Notes under the pieces: model-generated | What the model was told of the DNA's origin: nothing | Database searches by the model: none | What the model saw: only the letters and a program-made list of their open reading frames with translations | Assembly: GCF_927798115.1 (NCBI RefSeq) | Contig: NZ_CAKMMG010000014.1 | Span: 23,930 to 87,929, forward strand | Length of the DNA: 64,000 nt | From: Paenibacillus auburnensis | GTDB taxonomy: Bacteria; Bacillota; Bacilli; Paenibacillales; Paenibacillaceae | Direction of reading: 5' to 3' | Made by a program: the position numbers and the translations under genes | Shown here: one piece after another, positions 1-8,824 of the stretch | Position numbering within the stretch: the stretch's first letter is position 1 | Layout of the letters: every line of letters starts with the position of its first letter

Positions 1-428
1 TGCAGCAGGGAGAGCAGCAGCCCGGAGCGCTGGCGTTCTTCTTTGTCCTGCTGCTGCTTCCGTGCCTGATCCAGGGCATATAGTACTTCGAAAAGCTGTT
101 CTTTGTTGATCGGCTTAAGCAGGTAATCCACGGCTGAGCTGCGGATGGCTTCCCGGGCATAATTAAATTCAACGAATCCGCTCATCAGCAGCGTGCGAAT
201 CTGCGGGTGGCTGGCTTTCAGCCGCTTGATTAGCTCCAAGCCGTCGATCTGCGGCATACGGATATCGGTAATGACAACGTCCAGCTGAAGGGAAGGCAGC
301 TCATCCAGCAGATGCTTGCCGTCCGGATAAGTACCGACGACACAAAAGGTGCTACTCTCTTTGCTGATCATCCGGGCCAGGCCTTCGCGAATCAGAACCT
401 CATCATCTACAATCACAATACGCAGCAA
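1..428 (-). CDS. YesN-type response regulator, C-terminus outside window
   Basis: Receiver domain of a two-component response regulator, cut by the left edge of the window, so only about 142 residues are visible. I translated it by hand: it opens LRIVIVDDEVLIREGLARM with the acidic pair D8-D9, a phospho-acceptor Asp at about residue 55 in VVITDIRMP, and the conserved Lys in DYLLKPINKEQL near residue 105. The start is probably TTG at 428, because an AAAGGGGA ribosome binding site lies about 8 bases upstream; no ATG fits the family N-terminus. It follows the YesM-type kinase gene on the same strand, and such pairs in Bacillota usually end in an AraC-type DNA-binding domain, which would lie beyond position 1. 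It probably controls the adjacent sugar importer and glycosidase genes. The 240-bp gap to the kinase holds a repeat element. Confidence 0.88.
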   Translation of the reverse strand, partial: MLRIVIVDDEVLIREGLARMISKESSTFCVVGTYPDGKHLLDELPSLQLDVVITDIRMPQIDGLELIKRLKASHPQIRTLLMSGFVEFNYAREAIRSSAVDYLLKPINKEQLFEVLYALDQARKQQQDKEERQRSGLLLSLL

Positions 429-502
429 TCCGGATATCCCCTTTCCTGACTATATAAGCTGAACTTTAGATTTGCCAAGCTGGCGTAGAACGCGGGCTGC
501 GG

Positions 503-640
503 GGAATGTTTGGACTTCCGGCCGCTGTTAGGTTTGGATTTCCTGATTTTAACCGCTGTTTGCGGTAGAAATCCAAACCTAAAGGCGGACGCATTCGCTC
601 CTCCAATTCCAAACTTCCCCTCCGCCGCTTCCGCCATCTT
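503..640 (-). repeat. Palindromic interspersed element, copy 1
   Basis: Read on the minus strand, this resembles sequences at 46377-46530 and 58354-58440. It has a perfect 15-bp inverted repeat (528-542 with 568-582) around a smaller hairpin ACCGC/GCGGT, and outer TTTGGA/TCCAAA ends. It fills the gap between the histidine kinase gene and its response regulator gene and has no convincing reading frame of its own. Confidence 0.75.
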
Positions 641-668
641 ACAGTACTTTAGTTCAGCATATATTGTA

Positions 669-2486
669 TTATTCATCACCGCGAGCATTCGAGAGGTCGT
701 CAATTCTTAGAATAACGCGGGTGCCCCGGCCAGGCTCGCTGAATACACGCAGCCCGAAGGTGCTGCCGTAATGAAGGCGGATCCGCTCATTTACATTGCG
801 CAGGCCGATGCCGAACATTTCGCCATCGGCCCCGTTCATCAGATTGTTGTTCAGAAGCCGCAGGGTACCCTCGTCCATGCCGACACCATCATCCTCGACA
901 CAAAATACGATTTTGCCATCCTCAGTCCAAGCGGTAATATGGATTGCACCCGGACCCTCTTTAGGCTCCAGTCCGTGAAACACGGCGTTCTCGACAATCG
1001 GCTGGAAGACCAGCTTAATTACCGGAAGCGGAAGAAACTCCTCCGGTACTTCAATATTCAGGCTGAATTTATCCGGGAAACGGATTTGCAGCAGATGCAG
1101 ATAATTGCGCACATGATCCAGCTCATGCCGGATCGTCACCATTTCATCGCTGCGGACAATTCCGTAACGCATTTGCAGGCCGAGCAGATAAGTCAGCCTG
1201 GCCACACGTGGATCGTCACTGCTCTCTGCCAGCATGCGGATCGATTCCAGCGTGTTGTAAATAAAATGCGGGTTGATCTGATTCTGCAAAGCACGCATAT
1301 CAGCCTTTTGCTTGCGTTTCTCCGTAAGCGATACTTCCTGGAGCAGATCCTTGACCCGGATGATCATCCGGTTGAAGTGGCTGCCGAGCATTCCGATTTC
1401 ATCGTTATATTTAGGCGAAAGCCAGACATCCAGATTGCCATGCTGCACCTGCTTCATCAGGCGGACCATCGATTTCAGCGGTTTGGTCAGCGCATAGGAA
1501 ATGAACGTCGCCACAACCAAAGCAAAGGCTACAATCGCCAAAGTAGTCAATATTAGCGTATTTCGGGTCTTCTGCACCGGGGTAAGGATCCGTTCCAGCG
1601 GAATAGTAACGATGGTTGTCCACCCGGTAATCGGTGATACGGTATACACTGCCAGATAATCCCGGCCCTCCAGGTGAATCTGGAAATGGCCCTCCGGCTG
1701 ATCCGTATTCTGCAGCAGCAGGGGGATATCATGCTGCTGCAGAACACGGCTCTGCGCTTCTGTATTTAAACTGCCATAGATAAGCTGTCCTTGATTGTCC
1801 ACAATCAGAGTATTGCCCTGGGTGACGGTATTGACCGGGTCGGCGATGCCTTTGAACAGGCTGATGTCGATATCGAAGACCAGCATACCGATCGGCTTCA
1901 GCGTGCTGACCGAGGTGATCGTCCGCAGGACACTGAAAACTTCACGGTGATCGCTGGCGTTCACCCGGATCGTATGCCGTCCCTGGACAACAGGCGCTAC
2001 CCCGGCACCCTTGGTAAGAGTCTTCCACTCATTCATCCGCTCTGCGGGGAACAGTTCATTAATGCTGGGAGCTCTGTCGTAGAAGACAGAACCGTATTTG
2101 TCCACTAAGTATACGGCAATGATCTCGTCTTTCGTATGGTTCAAATAGCTTAGGAACATCGACATGCTGGTGTTCTTATCCCAGTCGGCATACTGCTGCT
2201 CCAGATAAAACTGAACATCCGTATTATACAGCGGCAGCGCTGTATTTCTTTTTAAATCAGCGACATACCTGTCTATGGTATCCGAAGCGCTGCCCGCCAT
2301 CTGGCCGGCACTCTTTGTGGAGCTCTGCAGCACCGAATTAAAGGTGGAGCGGGAGGAAAGGTAGCTGACATAAGTAATCGGCAGAGAAAGAAGAAAGACG
2401 AAAACGACAATCAGCTTGCGCTCCATCGGCAGGTTGGCCAGAAACAGCCATAGTCTGCGCGGAATTCTCAGGATGTATGATACCAC
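669..2486 (-). CDS. YesM-type sensor histidine kinase
   Basis: Membrane sensor kinase of 605 residues. A short cytoplasmic N-terminus is followed by a first membrane helix (about 24-43), an extracytoplasmic sensing domain to about 305, a second helix (IVAFALVVATFISYAL), a HAMP linker, a His-kinase domain and a C-terminal ATPase domain. The phospho-acceptor is the His of QINPHFIYNTLES near residue 406. ATP-binding boxes are VENAVFHGLEP (N box), EDDGVGMDE (G1) and FGIGLRNVNERI (G2). The start is GTG at 2486 with AAAGGA about 8 bases upstream. It lies 26 bp after the permease gene, so it is probably in one operon with the importer and with the response regulator at 1-428. The family typically senses sugars or polysaccharide fragments, often with the neighbouring binding protein; the ligand here is inferred to be a mannose-containing oligosaccharide. 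Confidence 0.92.
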   Translation of the reverse strand: MVSYILRIPRRLWLFLANLPMERKLIVVFVFLLSLPITYVSYLSSRSTFNSVLQSSTKSAGQMAGSASDTIDRYVADLKRNTALPLYNTDVQFYLEQQYADWDKNTSMSMFLSYLNHTKDEIIAVYLVDKYGSVFYDRAPSINELFPAERMNEWKTLTKGAGVAPVVQGRHTIRVNASDHREVFSVLRTITSVSTLKPIGMLVFDIDISLFKGIADPVNTVTQGNTLIVDNQGQLIYGSLNTEAQSRVLQQHDIPLLLQNTDQPEGHFQIHLEGRDYLAVYTVSPITGWTTIVTIPLERILTPVQKTRNTLILTTLAIVAFALVVATFISYALTKPLKSMVRLMKQVQHGNLDVWLSPKYNDEIGMLGSHFNRMIIRVKDLLQEVSLTEKRKQKADMRALQNQINPHFIYNTLESIRMLAESSDDPRVARLTYLLGLQMRYGIVRSDEMVTIRHELDHVRNYLHLLQIRFPDKFSLNIEVPEEFLPLPVIKLVFQPIVENAVFHGLEPKEGPGAIHITAWTEDGKIVFCVEDDGVGMDEGTLRLLNNNLMNGADGEMFGIGLRNVNERIRLHYGSTFGLRVFSEPGRGTRVILRIDDLSNARGDE

Positions 2487-2512
2487 TGTAGTATTCCTTT
2501 CCGTACATCCCC

Positions 2513-3346
2513 CTATTTCACGGCCCCGCTGGTTACCCCCTCAAAGATATAACGCTGCAGGAAGAAGTACAGGATGACCGTCGGCAGCAGAATCAGCAGA
2601 ATTGCGGCACAGATCAGGTTCCATTCGCCCGAATTGACTCCCTGGAAGCGCATGAGAATGGTGGTGACCACGCCAAGGCTTTGTTTGGGCATATAAAGAT
2701 AAGGGATGTACATGTCATTGTAGATGCTGATCGTCTTCAGAATCACCAGCGTAGCTGTTGCCGGAGTTAAGAGCGGGAAGATGATCGAACGGTAGATTTT
2801 AAACAGGGATGCACCTTCCACCATGGCACTCTCATCGAGATCAAAGGGAATGTTGCGGATAAACTGTAGGTACAGAATGATCTGGATAACGTCTGCACCG
2901 ATGTAGAGCACGATAGGGGCACCGAGCGTGTTGTAGAGGCCCATATTTTTGATGATGCCGAAGGTGGCGACCTGTGTGGTAATGCTCGGAATGATAGTGG
3001 CTACCAGATAAGCTCCGAATACAACCGGCTTAAGCTTGAAAGAGAAGCGGCCCAGCACGTATGCCACCATTGTCCCAAACAGAATGTTCAGGGTCAATGT
3101 AATTATAATAATGACCAGGACATTGCCGAACCCGCTGAGGAGACCCCCGCGCTGGAAGACGGCGGTAAAGTTGTCGAAGTTCAGGAAGCTTTTGGGCAGA
3201 GCCATTGAACTGCTGGAGTTGAACTCGTCGGTAGATTTAAAGGCATTCACGATGACCACATATGGAGGGAAAAGGACGACAAATACCCCGATCAGCAGCG
3301 TGAAGTATTTGATGAAATCAACAAAACGAAATTTGTTATGTGCCAT
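2513..3346 (-). CDS. CUT1 sugar ABC transporter permease (MalG-like)
   Basis: Inner-membrane permease of 277 residues with six predicted helices. The cytoplasmic EAA loop, which docks the ATPase, reads VEGASLFKIYRSIIFPLL. The C-terminus ends FEGVTSGAVK, typical of MalG-type subunits of carbohydrate uptake family 1. A GGAGGAGA ribosome binding site precedes ATG at 3346. It is separated by only 2 bp from the other permease gene, so the two are translationally coupled. No ATPase gene is present in this operon; such systems usually share an MsmX-like ATPase encoded elsewhere. The substrate is inferred from the neighbouring beta-mannosidase and alpha-galactosidase: probably galactomannan or manno-oligosaccharides. 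Confidence 0.93.
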   Translation of the reverse strand: MAHNKFRFVDFIKYFTLLIGVFVVLFPPYVVIVNAFKSTDEFNSSSSMALPKSFLNFDNFTAVFQRGGLLSGFGNVLVIIIITLTLNILFGTMVAYVLGRFSFKLKPVVFGAYLVATIIPSITTQVATFGIIKNMGLYNTLGAPIVLYIGADVIQIILYLQFIRNIPFDLDESAMVEGASLFKIYRSIIFPLLTPATATLVILKTISIYNDMYIPYLYMPKQSLGVVTTILMRFQGVNSGEWNLICAAILLILLPTVILYFFLQRYIFEGVTSGAVK

Positions 3347-3348
3347 GT

Positions 3349-4242
3349 TTATTTGTCTCCTCCCCGGTTAAGTACCAGCTGCTGCACCAGCAGCACAATG
3401 ACGACAAAGAAGAGCAGGATGATGCTCATTGCCGAGGCCAGCCCGTAATTGTTAAAAGCAAATGCGGTTTCAACGACTTTTTGCACGTAAGTCTGGCTGG
3501 CGCCGGCAGGGCCGCCTTTTGTCAGAACGAACGGCAGATCGAAGACTTCAAGTGCGCCAGTTACCGTCAGGAACAGGTTCAATTGGATCACAGGCTTCAT
3601 ATTCGGCAGCGTAATTCTCCATAAGGTCTGGAAGGAGCCTGCGCCGTCGATTTTGGCCGCCTCGTAAATATCTTTCGGAATAGCCTGTAAAGAGGCAATG
3701 TAAATAACCATGTTGTAACCCATAAACCGCCAGAAGCCGGTGGAGGCAAGCGAGTAGTTTACCAGCCCTTCGGTACCGAGCCAGCTGGTCTGGGCCAGAT
3801 GGTGAAGCCCAATGTTGTCCAAAAACAGATTCAGTGATCCGTTAGTGGTGTCAAAAACATAGCCGAACATAAAGGCCACAGCGACGCCGTTCATAATGTA
3901 AGGCAGGAACAGCATAATCCGGAAGGCGTTTTTGCCCCGCAGCCTGCTGCTCAGCACGACCGCGAAATAAATGGCGACGATATTCTGGACGATCCCCATC
4001 ACAAAGTAGGCAAAGTTATGTGTGAATACTTTGAAAATATCCGGGTTGCTGAATACCTCGCGGTAATTGTCCAGGCCGACCCATGGCTTCTCGGGGCTGT
4101 AGCCGTCCCAGTTGGTGAAGCTGTAGTAAACCAGCTTAATCGCCGGGTAATAGGTGAACGTTGCCAGAAGCAGCAGCGGAATCAGCAGAAAGGATACGAT
4201 AATAATGGTCTTCTGTTTGTTATAGGATAATGTTCCGAACAT
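3349..4242 (-). CDS. CUT1 sugar ABC transporter permease (MalF/LacF-like)
   Basis: Permease partner of 297 residues with an N-terminal cytoplasmic segment (SYNKQKTIIIV) before the first helix and the EAA loop YEAAKIDGAGSFQTLWRI about two thirds along. The sequence TKGGPAGASQTYVQKVV near the C-terminus is typical of MalF/LacF-type subunits. The start ATG at 4242 has an AAGGAAGG site upstream. It lies between the binding-protein gene (123 bp upstream, with a stem-loop in the gap) and the second permease gene. It should form a heterodimer with the product of 2513-3346. Confidence 0.93.
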   Translation of the reverse strand: MFGTLSYNKQKTIIIVSFLLIPLLLLATFTYYPAIKLVYYSFTNWDGYSPEKPWVGLDNYREVFSNPDIFKVFTHNFAYFVMGIVQNIVAIYFAVVLSSRLRGKNAFRIMLFLPYIMNGVAVAFMFGYVFDTTNGSLNLFLDNIGLHHLAQTSWLGTEGLVNYSLASTGFWRFMGYNMVIYIASLQAIPKDIYEAAKIDGAGSFQTLWRITLPNMKPVIQLNLFLTVTGALEVFDLPFVLTKGGPAGASQTYVQKVVETAFAFNNYGLASAMSIILLFFVVIVLLVQQLVLNRGGDK

Positions 4243-4285
4243 TTCTCAGCCTTCCTTCCGTAAGAAGCTCTCTTTAGATTGACGA

Positions 4286-4322
4286 CAAAATGGATTATCC
4301 AGAGAAGGCATAATCCATTTTG
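4286..4322 (-). other. Intercistronic stem-loop after binding-protein gene
   Basis: Perfect 13-bp inverted repeat CAAAATGGATTAT / ATAATCCATTTTG with an 11-base spacer, between the binding-protein gene and the permease genes. There is no T-run after it in the direction of transcription. In ABC operons such hairpins often stabilise the upstream message so that the binding protein is made in excess; that role is inferred. Confidence 0.7.
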
Positions 4323-4365
4323 CGCCGATGTTTATGCGGAGTTACCGTGCAGCGTGTTTATAGGA

Positions 4366-5709
4366 TCAATAGCCGAGGTCTTTTTTAGCTTTCGCCCATG
4401 CTTTGTTCCATTTGTCGAAGACAGTTTGCGGATCTTTAGCCAGAACGAACTCCTGAGCCATAGCCGGCAGGTCGAGCTGTGCTTTGTTGGTGATTTCAGT
4501 TACTTTAGCGTCATCCACTGTACCTTCTTGCAGAACTACACCAGTAGCCTGGAATTCTTTAAGCTGTGTCAAGTTGGATTCTTTGCCCTTCAGCGGAGAG
4601 ATGAATCCGGCAAAATCCTCATATCCGGAATCTTCGATCATCCATTTAACGAAGGCTTTGGCAGCGTCTACATTTTTGCTGTTCTTAGCAACAGCGTAGA
4701 AGAAGTCAGGGCTCAGCGGAGCAGTAAGTTTGCCTGAGTTGTCATAAGGAAGCGGGAAGAAGCCTACATTGTCCGAAGTGGTACCAGCGCCGATAACCTG
4801 GTTGATAACCCAGTTGCCCAGGAAGTACATGGCGAATTTGCCGGAAGCGATGTCCTTCTTCGATTGTTCCCAGTTGGTGGAGTTGATGTCTTTTTCCAGA
4901 TAGCCTTTTTCATTCAGTTCTCTAAGCAGGCTGAGCGATTTGCCGTAGCCGTTATCCATTGTGAAAGGTGTGTCTGTAGTCAGCTTCTCATTCGGGAAAT
5001 CAGGGTTTCCGGCAATAATCCGGGGAACAGAGTATACCCAGTCGTTAAGCGGCCATTTGTCTTTGAAGTTGGAAGCGAGCGGCACTACACCGGCGGCTTT
5101 CAGCTTTTCGCAGGCAGCGAGGAATTCATCCCAGGTCTTAGGGACTTCGGTAATGCCGGCATCGGCGAAGGCTTTTTTATTATAGACAATCCCTGTAGTG
5201 GAGTTACCAGTGGTAATTCCGTACAGCTGGCCTTCATAGGATTTGAAGTCTTTAAATGTAATTTTATCGGTGAGGCCGAGATCGTCCAGCGGTGCGAAAT
5301 ATTTTGGCAGATCGGAGTTAGGGATGTTAGGAATGAACATTACGTCGGGAAGCTCGCCGCTGGCCATTCTGACCTTAGCCTGCTGGTTGTAGTCGGTTTG
5401 GGAAGCTTCGAATTCAACCTTGATGTTCGGATATTTCTCATTAAAGCGCTTTAAATATTCGTCATACTCTTTGCCGATCATGTCGGTTCTGTTGGTCAGG
5501 AAAATGATTTTGCCGCTGATGTCAGAGCCGCTGGCTGCTGCCGGTTCAGTGGTTGCTGCTGCGTCGGTGCTCTCTGGCGCTGTTGTTGCTGCAGGCTCAT
5601 CGGTTGCTGTGGCTGCATTATTATTATTGTTGTTCGAACCACAGCCTGTCAGGGATAGAGAGAAAACCATAATGATAACAAAACATAACGAAAATAACTT
5701 GTTTCTCAT
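4366..5709 (-). CDS. Extracellular sugar-binding lipoprotein
   Basis: Substrate-binding protein of 447 residues for the importer encoded just downstream. The N-terminus is a lipoprotein signal peptide ending at the lipobox LTGC, followed by an Asn/Ala/Thr/Glu-rich linker (about residues 24-62) that holds the mature protein off the membrane. The rest matches the family 1 solute-binding fold: KIIFLTNRTDMIG at the first strand, a hinge region near GITTGNSTTGIVYNKK, and AAKAFVKWMIEDSGY near the C-terminus. ATG at 5709 has AAAAGGGGA 7 bases upstream. It is the first gene of the importer operon and has a perfect cre site about 25-38 bp upstream of its start, so CcpA repression in the presence of glucose is likely. 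Confidence 0.93.
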   Translation of the reverse strand: MRNKLFSLCFVIIMVFSLSLTGCGSNNNNNNAATATDEPAATTAPESTDAAATTEPAAASGSDISGKIIFLTNRTDMIGKEYDEYLKRFNEKYPNIKVEFEASQTDYNQQAKVRMASGELPDVMFIPNIPNSDLPKYFAPLDDLGLTDKITFKDFKSYEGQLYGITTGNSTTGIVYNKKAFADAGITEVPKTWDEFLAACEKLKAAGVVPLASNFKDKWPLNDWVYSVPRIIAGNPDFPNEKLTTDTPFTMDNGYGKSLSLLRELNEKGYLEKDINSTNWEQSKKDIASGKFAMYFLGNWVINQVIGAGTTSDNVGFFPLPYDNSGKLTAPLSPDFFYAVAKNSKNVDAAKAFVKWMIEDSGYEDFAGFISPLKGKESNLTQLKEFQATGVVLQEGTVDDAKVTEITNKAQLDLPAMAQEFVLAKDPQTVFDKWNKAWAKAKKDLGY

Positions 5710-5733
5710 TGCACAGTCCCCTTTTCATGTTAT

Positions 5734-5747
5734 TGATAGCGTTTACA
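5734..5747 (-). promoter_or_regulatory. cre site (CcpA binding)
   Basis: On the minus strand this reads TGTAAACGCTATCA, a full match to the Bacillota catabolite-responsive consensus TGWNANCGNTNWCA. It lies just upstream of the sugar-binding lipoprotein start, where bound CcpA-HPr(Ser-P) would block transcription of the importer. It may also affect the divergent beta-mannosidase gene. Confidence 0.8.
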
Positions 5748-5954
5748 TGAACATTATATCGCGATTTTTCGGATGGATAAATGTATTCAATTATTATTTA
5801 TTGTCTTTATTTGTTTTCTTTCTGGGATTATAATTGGTGTATCACTAACAATATTATAACAAAATACAATGAATCCAAAATGGATGTAATGAAAAGTAAG
5901 CGCACACATGCTATTTTGAGGATGCGGCGCAAACCGGTGAATTAGGGTGTAGGC

Positions 5955-6038
5955 TCACAAAACTTAAGCATATGCTTCCGAAGTGAGTTTTGTACGAAGC
6001 GACTCAAGGATGCATAAGCTAACAAAACTTTTAGGAGG
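5955..6038 (+). repeat. 65-bp leader element ending at a Shine-Dalgarno site
   Basis: One full unit of a repeat also found three times at 48985-49190. CAAAACT occurs at 5958-5964 and again at 6023-6029, with the complementary AGTTTTG at 5986-5992 between them. The middle segment can therefore pair with either copy. The second CAAAACT lies 3 bases from the AGGAGG of the beta-mannosidase gene. The palindrome AAGCATATGCTT lies inside the first possible hairpin. Confidence 0.65.
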
Positions 6039-6042
6039 ACTC

Positions 6043-8589
6043 ATGACTCAACAACGGCTTGATTTGACGAATTGGGAATTTAGGGCTAGTGGGGATGAAG
6101 GATGGCTGCCGGCAGTGGTGCCGGGAACGGTGCATACCGATCTGCTACGTAATGGGCTGATTTCGCAGCCTTTTTATGGAAAGAATGAGCATGAACTGCA
6201 ATGGATCGATAAGAAAGACTGGGAGTACAGAACGAAGCTGCAGCTTGACGGGGATTGGCAGAGCCTGGCTGTTACGGAGCTGAACTTTGCGGGGCTGGAT
6301 ACGTATGCCGATGTGTATGTGAACAATGTGCATGCGCTTTCAGCAGACAATATGTTCCGGGCTTGGACAGTGGATGTCAAAGGTCTGCTGCGGACGGGAG
6401 ACAATGAGATTCTGGTGAAGTTCCGCTCTGTGGTGACAGAGGACCTGCCGAAGCTGGAGCAGCTCGGATATGATTTGCCCGCTCCGAATGACCAGTCGGA
6501 ACTGGGCGGTCTTGAAGAGAAGCGGATCAGCGTATTTGCCCGCAAGGCGCCTTATCATTACGGCTGGGACTGGGGTCCGAGATTTCTGACAAGCGGCATC
6601 TGGCGTGAAGTGGTGCTTACTGGACGAAATGCTGCTGCAATTACGAATGTTTATATCCGTCAGGATGTTATAAAGAAAGAAGAGGCACGTTTGACGGCAA
6701 TTGTTGAAGTCAATGCGCCGGAGGTAGGGGAAGGAACACTGCGGATTACAGCGGACGGCCAGGAGTGGACGCAGGCAGTTACTTTGGATGCCGGCATACA
6801 AGCTGTGGAACTGGAGCTGGTGATCGGTCATCCGCGCCTGTGGTGGTGTAACGGGCTGGGAGTGCCGGAATTGACCTCATTCCAGGTAGAGCTGCTGCAG
6901 AAGGGTACGGTACAAGATACTGCCGAAGTGACAACCGGGCTCCGCGAAATCAAGCTGATCCGTAAACCTGATGTTAAGGGTGCTTCGTTCCAGTTCGAGC
7001 TGAACGGTGTGCCGGTGTTCGCAAAGGGTGCGAATCATATACCAAATGACAGCTTCATCACTGAGGTTACCGGTGACCGCTACCGTCATGAGATTGCCTC
7101 AGCCGTGGAGTCGAATATGAACATGCTTCGTGTATGGGGCGGCGGCTTCTATGAGGAGAAGGAATTCTACCGTTTGTGCGATGAATACGGCCTGCTGGTC
7201 TGGCAGGACTTCATGTTTGCCTGCAGCATGTATCCGGGGGATGAAGCGTTCCTGGAGAGTGTGCGGAAGGAAGCGGAATATAATGTGAAGCGGCTGCGCA
7301 ATCACCCGTGCATCGCACTGTGGTGCGGTAACAATGAGATCGACTCTGCCTGGGCCCACTTCGAGGAGAATATGGGCTGGGGCTGGAAGGAAAAGCTCAC
7401 TTCTGAGATCCGCGACACGCTATGGGCAGCTTACGAGGAGATTTTCCACCGCATTCTGCCGGAGGCGGTAGCAGCTTATCATCCGGGTGTTGATTACTGG
7501 CCGTCCTCTCCGCTGCGTGAACGTACTAATAATATAGACCAGCATTCGACGCGGATTACAGGCGAGGGAGACATTCACTATTGGGGTGTCTGGCACGGGA
7601 TTGAGCCTTTTGAGAACTATAACGTCAAGGTGGGCCGCTTCATGAGCGAATACGGCTTCCAGTCCTTCCCGGAGCTGAAATCGGTACTGAGCTATGCGGA
7701 GGAAGCGGATATGGAGCTGGAATCGGAAGTGATGCTGGCACACCAGAAGAATGGACGCGGCAATCTGCTGATTAAAGAATATATGGACATCTATCTGCCG
7801 GAGCCAAAGGATTTCAGGTCATTCCTTTATATGAGCCAGATTCTTCAGGCGGAGGCCATGAGGGTTGCGATTGAAAGCCACCGGAGAAACAAGCCGTACT
7901 GCATGGGTACCCTGTACTGGCAGATGAACGACTGCTGGCCGGTGGCCTCCTGGGCGAGCATGGATTACTACGGCCGCTGGAAAGCACTGCAATATACCGC
8001 GCGCAAAAGCTTCAAGGATGTCCTGCTCTCCATTGAGGAAATGGACGGGATAAACCTGCAGGTGCATGCAGTATCCGACCTGCGGGAAACACTGGCCGGG
8101 GAGCTGGTGCTCCGGCTGTATGATTTCAGCGGTTCGGTTCTGAAGGAATGGAATCAGCCCGTGCAGCTGGCTGCCGATTCGGCGGCGGTGGTATTCACCG
8201 TGCCAACTGCGGAATTGCTGGAGGCCAGCGATCCGAAGCAGGTGGTGCTGGTAGCTTCTCTGCTGGCAGAGGGCTCCCTGCTGGAGCAGAAAGAGCATTA
8301 CTTCGCTGCGGCGAAAGAGATCAAGCTGAGTCAGCCTGCACTCACAGTGGCTGAGGTTCCGGGCAGCGGCGGCCTAAGCTTCACGGTCAGCAGCGATGTG
8401 CTGGCCAGAGGGGTGTATTTGACGGCGGAAGAGGAAGGCATCTTCTCTGACAACTTCTTCGATCTGCTTCCGGGCGAGCCGAAGACGGTGCAGTTCTCGC
8501 TGCGCGGCAGCGGAGAGCAGGACTTCGTTCCGGCTGCGCCGACAGGTCTAGAAGTCCGCTCCATGGCGGATTATGTGAAGGAAGCCTGA
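6043..8589 (+). CDS. GH2 beta-mannosidase
   Basis: Intracellular exo-glycosidase of 848 residues that removes mannose from the non-reducing end of manno-oligosaccharides. It has the glycoside hydrolase 2 order: jelly-roll sugar-binding domain, Ig-like domain, TIM barrel and C-terminal beta domains. The acid/base Glu is near residue 432 in WCGNNEID and the nucleophile Glu near 536 in FMSEYGFQS; the WCGNNE form is typical of beta-mannosidases rather than beta-galactosidases. There is no signal peptide. I set the start at ATG 6043 because AGGAGG lies 4 bases upstream; a longer in-frame reading to 5983 would run through the leader repeat and lacks such a site. It is divergent from the importer operon and followed by alpha-galactosidase, which suggests galactomannan use. 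Confidence 0.93.
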   Translation: MTQQRLDLTNWEFRASGDEGWLPAVVPGTVHTDLLRNGLISQPFYGKNEHELQWIDKKDWEYRTKLQLDGDWQSLAVTELNFAGLDTYADVYVNNVHALSADNMFRAWTVDVKGLLRTGDNEILVKFRSVVTEDLPKLEQLGYDLPAPNDQSELGGLEEKRISVFARKAPYHYGWDWGPRFLTSGIWREVVLTGRNAAAITNVYIRQDVIKKEEARLTAIVEVNAPEVGEGTLRITADGQEWTQAVTLDAGIQAVELELVIGHPRLWWCNGLGVPELTSFQVELLQKGTVQDTAEVTTGLREIKLIRKPDVKGASFQFELNGVPVFAKGANHIPNDSFITEVTGDRYRHEIASAVESNMNMLRVWGGGFYEEKEFYRLCDEYGLLVWQDFMFACSMYPGDEAFLESVRKEAEYNVKRLRNHPCIALWCGNNEIDSAWAHFEENMGWGWKEKLTSEIRDTLWAAYEEIFHRILPEAVAAYHPGVDYWPSSPLRERTNNIDQHSTRITGEGDIHYWGVWHGIEPFENYNVKVGRFMSEYGFQSFPELKSVLSYAEEADMELESEVMLAHQKNGRGNLLIKEYMDIYLPEPKDFRSFLYMSQILQAEAMRVAIESHRRNKPYCMGTLYWQMNDCWPVASWASMDYYGRWKALQYTARKSFKDVLLSIEEMDGINLQVHAVSDLRETLAGELVLRLYDFSGSVLKEWNQPVQLAADSAAVVFTVPTAELLEASDPKQVVLVASLLAEGSLLEQKEHYFAAAKEIKLSQPALTVAEVPGSGGLSFTVSSDVLARGVYLTAEEEGIFSDNFFDLLPGEPKTVQFSLRGSGEQDFVPAAPTGLEVRSMADYVKEA

Positions 8590-8632
8590 TGCGCCTGGCC
8601 CGGGGTGATGCGAGAGCAACAGGGCATTGCCC

Positions 8633-8784
8633 GGGCGAAAGGGTGGAAAAGAGGGGGAAATCCCTCTGAATCCGGTCTGTACGGGTGGATTGGTGGAAAG
8701 AGAGGGAAAAATCCCTTTGAATCCGGCCTGCGCGGGCGAAATGGCAGGATGAGAGGTAGCTGGATTTTTTGCGAGCTCCCATTA
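8633..8784 (+). repeat. 51-bp tandem repeat, short array
   Basis: About three units with starts at 8633, 8683 and 8734 (spacing 50 and 51). Core words GGTGGAAAGAGAGG and CCTTTGAATCCGG match the consensus of the longer array at 11040-11470 (GGTGGAATGAGAGG and GCGTTTGAATTCG). It fills most of the gap between the beta-mannosidase and alpha-galactosidase genes. No gene was found in it. Confidence 0.7.
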
Positions 8785-8824
8785 AAGAAAATATAACAAT
8801 ATTCAGGAGAGAAGGAACCGGTCC

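Noticed and set aside
5983..6042. Upstream start for the beta-mannosidase gene
   Set aside because: The extension is translated leader repeat; AGGAGG 4 bases before ATG 6043 decides the start.
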